In this document: in pieces, positions 1 to 7,160 of the stretch | Layout of the letters: the number at the start of each line of letters is the position of its first letter | Numbering within the stretch: the first letter of the stretch is position 1 | Assembly: GCA_017399685.1 (NCBI GenBank) | Contig: JAFQBM010000046.1 | Location: forward strand, 1-42,650 | From: Lachnospiraceae bacterium | Lineage (GTDB): Bacteria > Bacillota > Clostridia > Lachnospirales > Lachnospiraceae | Direction: 5' to 3' | Length of the DNA stretch: 42,650 nucleotides | Made by a program: the position numbers and the translations under genes | The notes under the pieces: generated by a model | Database searches by the model: none | Seen by the model: the letters and a program-made list of their open reading frames with translations, nothing else | Told to the model about the DNA's origin: nothing

Positions 1-1
1 C

Positions 2-574
2 CTTGAGGAACAGTATCTGACTGTAAGGCGAAGTGTCCGCTACAACGGAACAAGACACAAAACAGAGATTGGTCCCACAAAGCGTAAAAAGGTGCGTGTG
101 GTGGACTTTGGCGATACACTCGCCCAAATCCTTAAAACAGCCAAAAAGGAACAGTACAAGCAACGCTTTCAGTACGGACAGTTGTACCACAAAAACTATT
201 ACAAAGAGGTTAGGGAAAAGAATCGTGTGCATTATGAATATTACAGTCTGGACGGCACACAGGAAGTACCGCCGGATTATACGGAAATCTCCTTTGTATG
301 TTTGAGGTCGGACGGGCGTCTGGAACTTCCAAGCACAGTAGAAAACGCTTGCAGGAGTGCCAGTCGGAGGGTGCCTGAGTTGGAAGGCTTCCACTTCCAC
401 ACTTTAAGACACACCTACACCACCAATCTTCTGACAAGCGGGGCACAGCCAAAGGATGTGCAGGAGCTGTTGGGTCATTCCGATGTGCGTACCACAATGA
501 ATGTTTACGCCCATGCCACAAGGGAAGCAAAGCGGACATCCGCAAGGCTCTTAGATAAGGTTGTGGGGCAATAA
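2..574 (+). CDS. Tyrosine recombinase/integrase, C-terminal part (5' end outside the window)
   Basis: The reading frame is open from the first bases, so the gene starts upstream; 190 codons are visible. This is the catalytic domain of a Tn916/phage-type integrase, which catalyses site-specific excision and integration of a mobile element. The second half of the catalytic set is seen: HTLRHTY (the HxxR motif), LLGHSDV, and the nucleophile Tyr in MNVYAHAT near the C-terminus. The first catalytic Arg must lie before the window. Downstream is a strong hairpin and then the left inverted repeat of a second element, so this looks like the right end of another integrated element or its remnant. The family assignment is firm; whether the full gene is intact cannot be seen. 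Confidence 0.9.
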   Translation, partial: LEEQYLTVRRSVRYNGTRHKTEIGPTKRKKVRVVDFGDTLAQILKTAKKEQYKQRFQYGQLYHKNYYKEVREKNRVHYEYYSLDGTQEVPPDYTEISFVCLRSDGRLELPSTVENACRSASRRVPELEGFHFHTLRHTYTTNLLTSGAQPKDVQELLGHSDVRTTMNVYAHATREAKRTSARLLDKVVGQ

Positions 575-582
575 GAAAAAAC

Positions 583-623
583 TTTCCCTTGTAAGTTGCC
601 CATAAGGGCAAAAACAAGGGAAA
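583..623 (+). terminator. Nested perfect hairpin after the integrase
   Basis: TTTCCCTTGT (583-592) pairs with ACAAGGGAAA (614-623), and inside it TTGCCC (596-601) pairs with GGGCAA (606-611) over an ATAA loop. It begins 8 nt after the integrase stop. The 3' side is followed by AATACATA rather than a clean T-run, whereas on the minus strand the stem is followed by GTTTTTTCTT. It may therefore terminate leftward transcription better than rightward, or serve as a recombination-end structure. Confidence 0.6.
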
Positions 624-657
624 ATACATACAGTTTCATAGTTTGAGGCTCTGAAAG

Positions 658-673
658 CCTTGTAAAATAAGGA
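658..673 (+). repeat. Left terminal inverted repeat of the 9.2-kb element
   Basis: CCTTGTAAAATAAGGA here matches the reverse complement of 9872-9887 (CCTTGAAAAATAAGGA) at 15 of 16 positions. The partner lies 24 nt after the stop of the xis-linked integrase, where the right end of a Tn916-like element is expected. Similarity stops abruptly on both sides, as expected for element ends next to different flanks. The end assignment is an inference. Confidence 0.55.
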
Positions 674-738
674 AAGTTAGTTAGAGAACTCAATAAATTC
701 CAATTTGTAGAGTGAGAAAAAGAATTTGCGGAGGAAAA

Positions 739-1344
739 ATGATGAACAGAACAATTCCCAAAATCGGTGCGGCGGTTGTCACAATCACGGTCTTTCTTTT
801 TGCTGTATGTATGATCATTGATTTCTCATTTGGATCATACCTCGTGTGTATGTTTTTGCCATTGGGATACATCATGATGGCAGTGGGATTTCAATATGAA
901 AGTTGTGAGGATCGACGGGTTCCTGCCAATATCGGTGTTGCTATTGCCGTTATCTATGCGGTATTGATTCTTTTGGTATATTTCGCACAGACAACGAGCG
1001 TCCGATTGGAGGACTTGAATGAACAAGCCATTCGAATACTGGATTATCAGCGAGGCGGTCTGCTGTTCAATTATGATTTGCTTTGTTATGGAATGATGGC
1101 TCTCTCCACATTTTTCATCGGTCTTTCTATGAATCCGACTTCAAAAGCGGACAAGTGGCTGAAATGCTTGATGATGGTACATGGTGTTTTCTTTATCAGC
1201 TGTTTTATTATGCCGATGACAGGAGTGTTCACAGATATGGCAAGCGGAGAAGCCGGAAAAGGAGGAACTATTGCACTATTAGGCTGGTGTGCGTATTTTA
1301 TTCTGATAGGGGTATTGGCATATAGGCATTTTCAAAGAGGATAG
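739..1344 (+). CDS. Hypothetical multi-pass membrane protein
   Basis: 201 aa. I chose the ATG at 739 because it follows a GGAGG (730-734) at good spacing; 742 is a second in-frame ATG. About six hydrophobic segments are visible, beginning with VVTITVFLFAVCMIIDFSF and ending with a helix before the basic tail YRHFQRG. No enzymatic motif is recognised and the family is unknown to me. It stands alone, oriented like the preceding integrase, between the left inverted repeat and an IS110 element. It could be element cargo or a displaced chromosomal gene. Confidence is high that it is coding, but nothing can be said about function. Confidence 0.7.
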   Translation: MMNRTIPKIGAAVVTITVFLFAVCMIIDFSFGSYLVCMFLPLGYIMMAVGFQYESCEDRRVPANIGVAIAVIYAVLILLVYFAQTTSVRLEDLNEQAIRILDYQRGGLLFNYDLLCYGMMALSTFFIGLSMNPTSKADKWLKCLMMVHGVFFISCFIMPMTGVFTDMASGEAGKGGTIALLGWCAYFILIGVLAYRHFQRG

Positions 1345-1444
1345 GCATATGCTTTTGGCCGTTTGGAGAGTTAGGTGACAAACTATAAATAGTCAAGAGT
1401 TTTTTAATAAAATTTGTGAGGTAAAAAAGGGTAACTTTAATAGA

Positions 1445-1472
1445 CCATCTGAATACACCGTATTTCAGATGG
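1445..1472. terminator. Hairpin at the 3' side of the IS110 transposase
   Basis: CCATCTGAATA (1445-1455) faces a TATTTCAGATGG arm (1461-1472) with one bulged base. It lies about 30 nt beyond the transposase stop codon. There is no clear T-run, so it may be an IS end structure rather than a terminator. Confidence 0.4.
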
Positions 1473-1499
1473 GACGGATAAATATATGTAGGGTAGATA

Positions 1500-2675
1500 T
1501 TAGAGAAGTTTCTGAACGTTAAAGTCTACATCCTGCCTCTCCAATGCATAGATGACTCTAATCAGTTTCTTTGCTACATGAGTAATAGCTACTCTGTGTT
1601 TCTTGCCTTCTGCACGTTTCTTTGCATAATAGGTTGCAAAGGTCAAATCAAAACGGATTAAAGGAAGGCATGCATTAAGAAGTACGTAACGAAGTTGTGA
1701 GGAACCATGTTTCACCATTCTGCCATTGTGAGATTCTGTTCCGGATTCGTTAATGCCAGGTTCAATTCCGGCAAATGCAAGCATCTGTCCGGGATTTGAA
1801 AAGTTGGATATATCACCATATTCAGCGTAAATAACAGCAGCTGAAATCGGACCGATGCCAGGGATAGACATGTAGTGAGGGTGTACTTCTTCAATGAGTT
1901 TAATAATCTCAGTTTCCAAAGTAATGATTTCGTTGGAAAGAGATTTATACAGGGTTAACAAGCTATTTAATTCCAAATCAAAAATGGAATTATTGACACC
2001 TACAGTATTAGCAGCAAGTTCTTTTAGACGAATGAACTGTTGAATAGAAAATTTACCTCTTGAGACACAACGAAGTTTATCGTAGGAAGCAGAGTTCATG
2101 CGAGCCATTTTTTCAGCAGTTCCATAGTTTTCAAGGAGATATAAGGCTGTTTTAGAAAGTCGTTCATTGAAAAAAGGTTTAAATTCCGGAAAGGTATGAT
2201 ATGAAACATTTGTTATCTTTACAAGGTAAAAAGAACGCTGACGAATTAACCTGTCTCGTAAACGAGTTAGTGACTTTAAGGAATAAGAATGGTAAAATCC
2301 TTTTGAATGGGGTTTGTATTCAACAGTCATTAACCACCGGGCTATTGATTCGCAGTCAACGTAGTCGGTTTTGGTTCGCCTTAAAGTTGTAGACTTTTTG
2401 TATTCCTTGATAAGAACTGGATTAACTTCCATGAAGCTGTGGTTGGCATTTTCAAGGAAGAGTTCAAGATTGAGGGCATAATGAGCTGTTGATTCAAACC
2501 CTATTTTTATATCATCAGGATTAGAGAGGGAATTAAGAGAAATAAGCAGTTGTTCAAAGCCATCTTTATCATTGGTGATGGTAAATTTAGAAACAACTTG
2601 CTGGTTAGCTGCAGAAATGATGCAGCAATCGTGTTTGTACTTGGAAATATCAATTCCAACAAAGTACATGGACAT
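1500..2675 (-). CDS. IS110-family transposase (RNA-guided DEDD recombinase)
   Basis: 391 aa, a usual length for the family. The N-terminal DEDD RuvC-like domain shows GIDISK (Asp near residue 8), GFESTAHY, and TDYVDCESIAR with two acidic residues. The C-terminal Transposase_20 domain shows IPGIGPISAAVIYAEYGDI and FAGIEPG, then a Ser-containing segment HGSSQLRYVLLNA that corresponds to the catalytic serine region. IS110 enzymes recombine donor and target DNA using an element-encoded bridge RNA. The start at 2675 is supported by an AGGAGG-type site upstream on the minus strand (TTTAGGAGGTC). No frameshift is visible. Confidence 0.95.
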   Translation of the reverse strand: MSMYFVGIDISKYKHDCCIISAANQQVVSKFTITNDKDGFEQLLISLNSLSNPDDIKIGFESTAHYALNLELFLENANHSFMEVNPVLIKEYKKSTTLRRTKTDYVDCESIARWLMTVEYKPHSKGFYHSYSLKSLTRLRDRLIRQRSFYLVKITNVSYHTFPEFKPFFNERLSKTALYLLENYGTAEKMARMNSASYDKLRCVSRGKFSIQQFIRLKELAANTVGVNNSIFDLELNSLLTLYKSLSNEIITLETEIIKLIEEVHPHYMSIPGIGPISAAVIYAEYGDISNFSNPGQMLAFAGIEPGINESGTESHNGRMVKHGSSQLRYVLLNACLPLIRFDLTFATYYAKKRAEGKKHRVAITHVAKKLIRVIYALERQDVDFNVQKLL

Positions 2676-2870
2676 AGAAATAGACCTCCTAAAATATTTT
2701 AAGCACTGTTGTCTTCCACAGAGAATTCGGCTGTGTAATCACGTAAATAGAAACGTCAAGCGTTAACAAACTAATTACCAGTAATAGACGAAAAACTGTG
2801 GTCTGAGTCACCTCCGAACAGTCAAAGCTGTAGTAAAATAGATACAGATCCACAGTGCTTTAAGCATTAT
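2676..2870 (-). ncRNA. Candidate bridge-RNA region of the IS110 element
   Basis: About 195 nt without a gene lie directly upstream of the transposase, where IS110-group elements encode the bridge RNA. On the minus strand a possible promoter (TTGACG, 16-nt spacer, TACACA) is followed by a short stem, CACAG..CTGTG, before the transposase RBS. AAGCACTGT (2701-2709) and ACAGTGCTT (2853-2861) form a long-range inverted repeat across the region. The guide loops cannot be assigned by eye. The position and length fit the family; the RNA itself is inferred. Confidence 0.4.
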
Positions 2871-2873
2871 AAT
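2868..2873 (+). promoter_or_regulatory. Possible -10 box (TATAAT) at the IS110 boundary
   Basis: A perfect TATAAT lies next to the presumed left end of the IS110 element and about 90 nt before the likely start of the AlbA_2 protein gene. I found no good -35 box. If real, it would be an outward or hybrid promoter at the IS junction. Confidence 0.25.
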
Positions 2874-2961
2874 GGAGTATTCAATAAACCCCAAGAGATT
2901 TGGGAGAAAGGAGAATAATCCATTACCCTCAAAAGAGGATAATTGGATTATACGTGATACA

Positions 2962-4344
2962 ATGACAAGTGAATTTATGAGAGATTTGCTTACGAAAGAT
3001 GAAAAAATAACGGTAGAATACAAAACCTGCCAGTATGGTGTGCAGGAAGATGTGTATGAAACGGTGTGTTCATTTTCGAACAGATATGGTGGATATATTA
3101 TTATGGGTGTAGAGGATGATGGTACCCCAATAGGTATTAACCGGAATATGGTCAAGGATATGAAGAAGAATTTTGTGAATCAGCTTAATAATCCGGATAA
3201 GATGTCGCCAACATTATATCTTTCAATAGAGGATATCGAATATGAAGGAATGACTCTTCTATGGGTGTATGTTCCGCCAACGTCTACTGTAGAAAAGTGT
3301 GCAAACAGGATCTATGACAGAAATGAAGATGGTGATATGGATATTACAGATTCGCCTATTCAACTGCAAAATATGTATAACAGAAAGAGTAATACATATG
3401 CGGAGCATAAGATATTCCCATATGTTACAACGGATGATTTGCGCATGGATTTAATGGATAAAGTAAGAAATCTTGCAAAGAGCAAAAATCCGGATCACCT
3501 TTGGTTGAAGATGTCCGATGAAGAAATATTGAAGAGTGCAGGTTTGTGGGAAAAAGATTTTTCATCAGGCATCCAGGGTTACAATCTGGCAGGTGTTCTG
3601 TTATTTGGAAAGGATGAAGTAATACGTTCTTGTTGTCCTGGATATATTACAGATGCAATATATAGAGTGGAAAATCTTGATAGATATGATGACAGATTGC
3701 AGGTGACAACAAATCTGATAGAGGCATATGAATTTTTGATGGAGTTTGTGGCAAAGCATACTTCTGATAAATTTTGCCTGATTGATAATGTAAATACAAG
3801 CATTAGAGGCATTATTTCTAGAGAGGTAATTGCAAATATTCTTGTGCATAGAGATTATTCCAGTGCGTTTCCGGCAAAGGTAATTATTGAAAAAGACTGG
3901 TTAAAAACAGAGAATTGGTGTATACCGAGACGCCATGGGAATATTATGAGTGATGAATTTACACCATACCCGAAGAATCCATTGATTCAACAGTTTTTCG
4001 CAAATATCGGCAGAACAGATACCATTGGTTCCGGTGTTAGAAATCTTTATAAATATACGCCGATATATTCAGATGGTGGCAAGCCTGAATTGATTGAAGA
4101 TGATGTGTTTAGAATAATTATTCCATTGGACAAGGTGGCAGCAGAAGAGGTAAAAGAGCAAAAGACATTATCGGAAAGAGAACAAAAAATATATAATATG
4201 ATTTGCGAAAATTTTCATTTGTCGGTTGAACAGGTAATGGCAGAACTTGACATATCAAGAGCAACCGTATTTAGAGATTATGCCAAAATTAAAAAGGTGA
4301 CAGGTGCTATGTACGATAAAAAGACATCAACTTGGACTTTATAA
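2962..4344 (+). CDS. AlbA_2 (Schlafen-type) / HATPase_c_4 protein with C-terminal HTH
   Basis: 460 aa from the ATG at 2962. An earlier in-frame ATG at 2872 would add 30 residues, and neither has a clear Shine-Dalgarno. The N-terminal AlbA_2 domain is seen as TVEYKTCQ and then CSFSNRYGGYIIMGVEDDGTP. A central to C-terminal RecG-like HATPase_c_4 segment has VIANILVHRDYS and a GSGVRNLYKY motif. The last 50 residues (SEREQKIYNMI to the end) form a winged-helix/HTH with ELDISRATVFRDY. Proteins of this class are usually annotated as ATP-binding or transcriptional regulators and are frequent in mobile elements and defence regions. The gene precedes an array of AGTCTCA repeats and the TIR operon in the same orientation, so it may control that operon. 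Confidence 0.88.
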   Translation: MTSEFMRDLLTKDEKITVEYKTCQYGVQEDVYETVCSFSNRYGGYIIMGVEDDGTPIGINRNMVKDMKKNFVNQLNNPDKMSPTLYLSIEDIEYEGMTLLWVYVPPTSTVEKCANRIYDRNEDGDMDITDSPIQLQNMYNRKSNTYAEHKIFPYVTTDDLRMDLMDKVRNLAKSKNPDHLWLKMSDEEILKSAGLWEKDFSSGIQGYNLAGVLLFGKDEVIRSCCPGYITDAIYRVENLDRYDDRLQVTTNLIEAYEFLMEFVAKHTSDKFCLIDNVNTSIRGIISREVIANILVHRDYSSAFPAKVIIEKDWLKTENWCIPRRHGNIMSDEFTPYPKNPLIQQFFANIGRTDTIGSGVRNLYKYTPIYSDGGKPELIEDDVFRIIIPLDKVAAEEVKEQKTLSEREQKIYNMICENFHLSVEQVMAELDISRATVFRDYAKIKKVTGAMYDKKTSTWTL

Positions 4345-4357
4345 CAAAAAATATGAC

Positions 4358-4520
4358 TTGGTCCCATTCAGTCTCAACTTAGTCTCATGAGATTTGATAC
4401 TGAATGAGACTGAGTAAAGAGGTAAAAATGCGATAAAATTGGTGTTTTTGAAAAAATCTAAGGAAGTTGGTCTCAAGTTAGTCTCACTCAGTCTCATTTT
4501 GAGGGTGAGATTTTGAGACT
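4358..4520 (+). promoter_or_regulatory. Phased AGTCTCA/TGAGACT operator-like array
   Basis: AGTCTCA occurs at 4370, 4381, 4480 and 4490, GGTCTCA at 4469, and the inverted TGAGACT at 4405 and 4514. Sites within a cluster are 10-11 bp apart, one helical turn. The two clusters are nearly the same unit repeated 109-110 bp apart, each starting with TTGGTC (4358 and 4467). The array lies between the stop of the HTH-containing AlbA_2 protein and the zinc-ribbon gene, where an operator for the downstream operon is expected. An alternative is a decayed repetitive coding linker. Confidence 0.5.
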
Positions 4521-4594
4521 GATAAGAACATTAGAAAAGAGTTAATGTTTGTGAGATGGTGTAAATAGTTTGATTTATAGAAATGGAGGCAAAT

Positions 4595-5047
4595 ATGGGA
4601 AACACGTTACTGGAAATATCAGTTCCGCTAGATAAAGACTGTTTTATAGAGATGGAATGTGATTTTTGTAAAAATAGGTTCATGTTACATCAAGATGTAT
4701 ATGAGAGTGAAGATAACATAAATTTCTTTTGTCCTATCTGTGGATTGCCTAATAAAATTAATACGTTTTTTGTACCAGAGGTTTTGGAAAAAGCACAACA
4801 GATGGCAATGAATTATATGCTTGAAGAATTAGAACGGACATTAGGGAAGAGTATTAAACAGATTAATAAAAGTGGGTTTATCAAAATGTCTATGAAAAGC
4901 CCCAAAAAAGAAGTCGAAAAGGAATTATATACGCCATCTGTCGATTATATAAAGTGTGCAAAGAAATGTTGTAATATTGATATAAAAGTTATGGATATAG
5001 ACAAAGAAACCGGGACATATTGTCCTGTATGTGGGAGGATGGAATGA
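4595..5047 (+). CDS. Double zinc-ribbon protein, first gene of the TIR operon
   Basis: 150 aa. The ATG at 4595 is chosen because GGAGG (4585-4589) precedes it at good spacing; the upstream ATG at 4583 overlaps that site. Two zinc-ribbon-like units are visible: C22/C25 with C46/C49 (FCPICG), and C121/C125/C126 with C143/C146 (YCPVCG). A helical linker rich in Glu and Lys lies between them. The family is unknown to me. The stop overlaps the start of the TIR gene by 4 nt (ATGA), so the two are translationally coupled. The ribbons could bind nucleic acid or act as the sensor or scaffold for the TIR effector; that role is inferred from context only. Confidence 0.8.
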   Translation: MGNTLLEISVPLDKDCFIEMECDFCKNRFMLHQDVYESEDNINFFCPICGLPNKINTFFVPEVLEKAQQMAMNYMLEELERTLGKSIKQINKSGFIKMSMKSPKKEVEKELYTPSVDYIKCAKKCCNIDIKVMDIDKETGTYCPVCGRME

Positions 5048-6096
5048 TGAATAGAAAGGAAATGCAGAAAATTTCTTTACAATATAGAACGTTGTCTTCA
5101 CAGATGTTAAAAATGAATTCGCAAGATGAGATGTATTGTATTCAACAATATTTTGATTTTATTACTGGAACAGAATTTATTATGAATTACATAAATGAAT
5201 GTAGAACGCAAGAGTATGATTTTGAACAAATTTTTTCTGAAAAGGGATGGAGAGAAGTGCTTATGCTTCCGTCAAAACAGGAGGATTTGATTAGTTACGT
5301 ATATCAACTGTTGCAATATATACTCGATGGACCTAAAAATCTTATTGGTTTGTGTATGGGATATACAGGAAGTAATAAATTCTCAGATAATATTGAGGCA
5401 TTTGTTAGAAAATCAATAGAGCCGTTTGTTGTATCAATTAGAACATACATAGAACTTGCTTTTATAGATTGTGAAGATGTAAAAGCAGGTATGGAAAATA
5501 AAATGGTAAACATTTTTTTGTCTTATTGTCAAAAAGACAAAGATGTTGCAGACTGTTTAGAAGAGAGTATGACAACACATATTCATGATAGAGCAAAGAT
5601 ATCGAGAGATATTAGAGATGTGGAGTATCATGAAAGTTTTAAGCGTTTTATGCAATCTATAGAGAAACATGATTATGTAATAACGATAATAAGCGACAAC
5701 TACTTGAAGTCCAGAAATTGCATGTTTGAAATGTTGGAAGTTGTAAAGGACAGCAATTTTTCAAAAAGGTTGGTATTCATTGTATTGGGAAATGATGATA
5801 TTCAATATTATAAAAATGTTCCTGATGGAAGTATAGGAGCGGATGTCTATTCTGCAATAGGACAGGCTAAATATAGTAAATATTGGAGTTCTGTTGATAA
5901 GGAATTAGAAAGTGAAATAGAGGAAATAGGAAATCCGATGCATGCAATTTTGCAGATAAAAGAGAAACAAATTGTACAAAGGATATTGTTAGATATGCCA
6001 GAATTTTTGGAATTCATAAGAGATAATAAGGGACTTTCTTTATCAGAACATATTGAGAAAGAGTTTGCAGATATGATCTCATTTATGGGATTATGA
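5044..6096 (+). CDS. TIR-domain protein, putative NAD-processing effector
   Basis: 350 aa from the ATG at 5044 (or 5047), with GGGAGG at 5033-5038. Residues 1-150 are a helical region with no recognised domain. The TIR domain spans about residues 154-290: it opens with MVNIFLSYCQKD (strand A and box 1), continues with RDIRDVEYHESF and HDYVITIISDNYLKS, and has Glu229 in NCMFEMLEV at the position of the catalytic Glu of TIR NADases. A C-terminal helical tail of about 60 residues follows. Bacterial TIR proteins commonly act in anti-phage abortive infection by cleaving NAD or making cyclic ADP-ribose signals. Tight coupling to the zinc-ribbon gene and location on a mobile element support a defence role, which is inferred. 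Confidence 0.88.
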   Translation: MMNRKEMQKISLQYRTLSSQMLKMNSQDEMYCIQQYFDFITGTEFIMNYINECRTQEYDFEQIFSEKGWREVLMLPSKQEDLISYVYQLLQYILDGPKNLIGLCMGYTGSNKFSDNIEAFVRKSIEPFVVSIRTYIELAFIDCEDVKAGMENKMVNIFLSYCQKDKDVADCLEESMTTHIHDRAKISRDIRDVEYHESFKRFMQSIEKHDYVITIISDNYLKSRNCMFEMLEVVKDSNFSKRLVFIVLGNDDIQYYKNVPDGSIGADVYSAIGQAKYSKYWSSVDKELESEIEEIGNPMHAILQIKEKQIVQRILLDMPEFLEFIRDNKGLSLSEHIEKEFADMISFMGL

Positions 6097-6115
6097 TAAC
6101 GGAGAGGTGATGCAT

Positions 6116-6841
6116 ATGCGAAAGATAGTTGATAAAATAAGTGAAAAATCTATAAGCATGATGACTGAGTACATATTAAAGTCTGCGAAAGATTTAAAAA
6201 AGAAAGAATTATGGAAAAAAGCTGTAAAGAAAGCTTGCAAAGCAACGGAGGGGGTGGATGATTCGTTTGTTGATTATATTATAAAATCTCCTGCCATACA
6301 AAGATATTTTGTATGGCTTATAAGCAATAAATCATTAGACGATTTATATCGTAGTTTTATTCTAACTATAGCCGTTGAACTATGTGCGTTTAATGCTGAA
6401 AAAAGACTTGCAGTATCATTTGGAATGGCAATCTTAGATAATTGGTTTGAGTTAAACGAAGTGGATTATCATGATATAAGGAAGCAAATAGTAGGTGATA
6501 AAATTGTAAATATTGTAAAAGATAGAGAGAGATTGTATCGGGAATATTTTTTGTTGTATAATGATCCGCTATCTAAAGATATAATAAGGGTTTATTATCC
6601 TAAGAATGGTGAAGGGTGGATAAGTTGGAATAAAGACTATAGCGTAGATATAAAGGTCAATCTATCTAAGGGCACAGAATATGGTTTTTGTAGAATAGGA
6701 TTTTCTTATAGTAAAATTGAAGAACAAGATTGTGAAAAATTTTTAAAAGTAGCTTATATTAATGAAGACAGGGAAATATTTAGATTTGAACATGATGATT
6801 TACTAAGTATAGACGATAAAAAGCTTCTATGGGTGTGGTAA
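6116..6841 (+). CDS. Hypothetical protein, third gene of the TIR operon
   Basis: 241 aa. The ATG at 6116 is chosen because GGAGAGG (6101-6107) is 8 nt upstream; the ATG at 6110 is too close. The N-terminal 60 residues are Lys-rich and helical (SAKDLKKKELWKKAVKKACKA), the middle is helical, and the last 90 residues look beta-rich (GEGWISWNKDYSVDIKVNL to the C-terminal LLWVW). No family is recognised. It lies 19 nt after the TIR gene on the same strand and is followed by a perfect hairpin, so it belongs to the same transcript. It might be a partner, regulator or second effector of the TIR protein. Confidence 0.75.
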   Translation: MRKIVDKISEKSISMMTEYILKSAKDLKKKELWKKAVKKACKATEGVDDSFVDYIIKSPAIQRYFVWLISNKSLDDLYRSFILTIAVELCAFNAEKRLAVSFGMAILDNWFELNEVDYHDIRKQIVGDKIVNIVKDRERLYREYFLLYNDPLSKDIIRVYYPKNGEGWISWNKDYSVDIKVNLSKGTEYGFCRIGFSYSKIEEQDCEKFLKVAYINEDREIFRFEHDDLLSIDDKKLLWVW

Positions 6842-6853
6842 ATTAGTGTGTAT

Positions 6854-6898
6854 GTAGCTGCACAATTTAATCGACAATTTAATCGTTTGTGCAGCTAC
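6854..6898. terminator. Perfect 12-bp hairpin ending the TIR operon
   Basis: GTAGCTGCACAA (6854-6865) pairs perfectly with TTGTGCAGCTAC (6887-6898). It lies between convergent genes (TIR operon and the minus-strand mobilization pair). The loop contains two tandem copies of ACAATTTAATCG. There is no strong T-run on either side, so termination is likely but not proven. Confidence 0.6.
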
Positions 6899-6908
6899 AA
6901 GAAAGTGT

Positions 6909-7160
6909 CTAATTAAACCAATTCATCGCATCCACATAATTCTGCAAGCCGTTTGCCTTCAACGCAAGTTTTGCATAAGTAAGAGGTGCTTCCGCTGCCA
7001 AGCGATACAGATATACAATATCATTTGTATCCTCAAAGATAACGCAGGAATTGCATTCCTTACAACGGATAACAAGAAATGAGTTCTCGCTAGTATTGAC
7101 GATAACGGAGTCTGTAGCAGGCTCATACATACCAAACAGAAAATTAAGATTATTGTTCAT
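6909..7160 (-). CDS. Hypothetical 83-aa protein coupled to the mobilization gene
   Basis: The start at 7160 is chosen because AAGGAG lies just upstream on the minus strand; it overlaps the end of the MobC-like gene by 11 nt, so the pair is coupled. The protein contains a small beta-rich N-terminal half (VIVNTSENSFLVIRCKECNSCVIFED) with a CxxC-type cluster and a helical C-terminus (AAEAPLTYAKLALKANGLQNY). I do not recognise the family. Its place, downstream of the ribbon-helix-helix protein where a relaxase is often found, suggests an accessory function in mobilization or maintenance. Confidence 0.65.
   Translation of the reverse strand: MNNNLNFLFGMYEPATDSVIVNTSENSFLVIRCKECNSCVIFEDTNDIVYLYRLAAEAPLTYAKLALKANGLQNYVDAMNWFN

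Larger units (their letters stand above)
1400..2870 (-). mobile_element. IS110-family insertion sequence (approximate ends)
   Basis: The element has one transposase gene read leftwards (1500-2675), a long non-coding region on its 5' side (2676 to about 2870) and a shorter one on its 3' side (about 1400-1499). IS110 elements usually lack terminal inverted repeats and often make no target duplication, so the ends cannot be fixed from one copy. The coordinates given are approximate. The transposase frame is intact, so the copy may be active. It sits between the membrane protein gene and the AlbA_2 protein gene and probably supplies or displaces the latter's upstream region. Confidence 0.7.

Noticed and set aside
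4345-4520. GTCTCA repeats considered as a CRISPR array
   Set aside because: Units are only 7 bp with 10-11 bp spacing and mixed orientation; no repeat-spacer pattern and no cas genes nearby.
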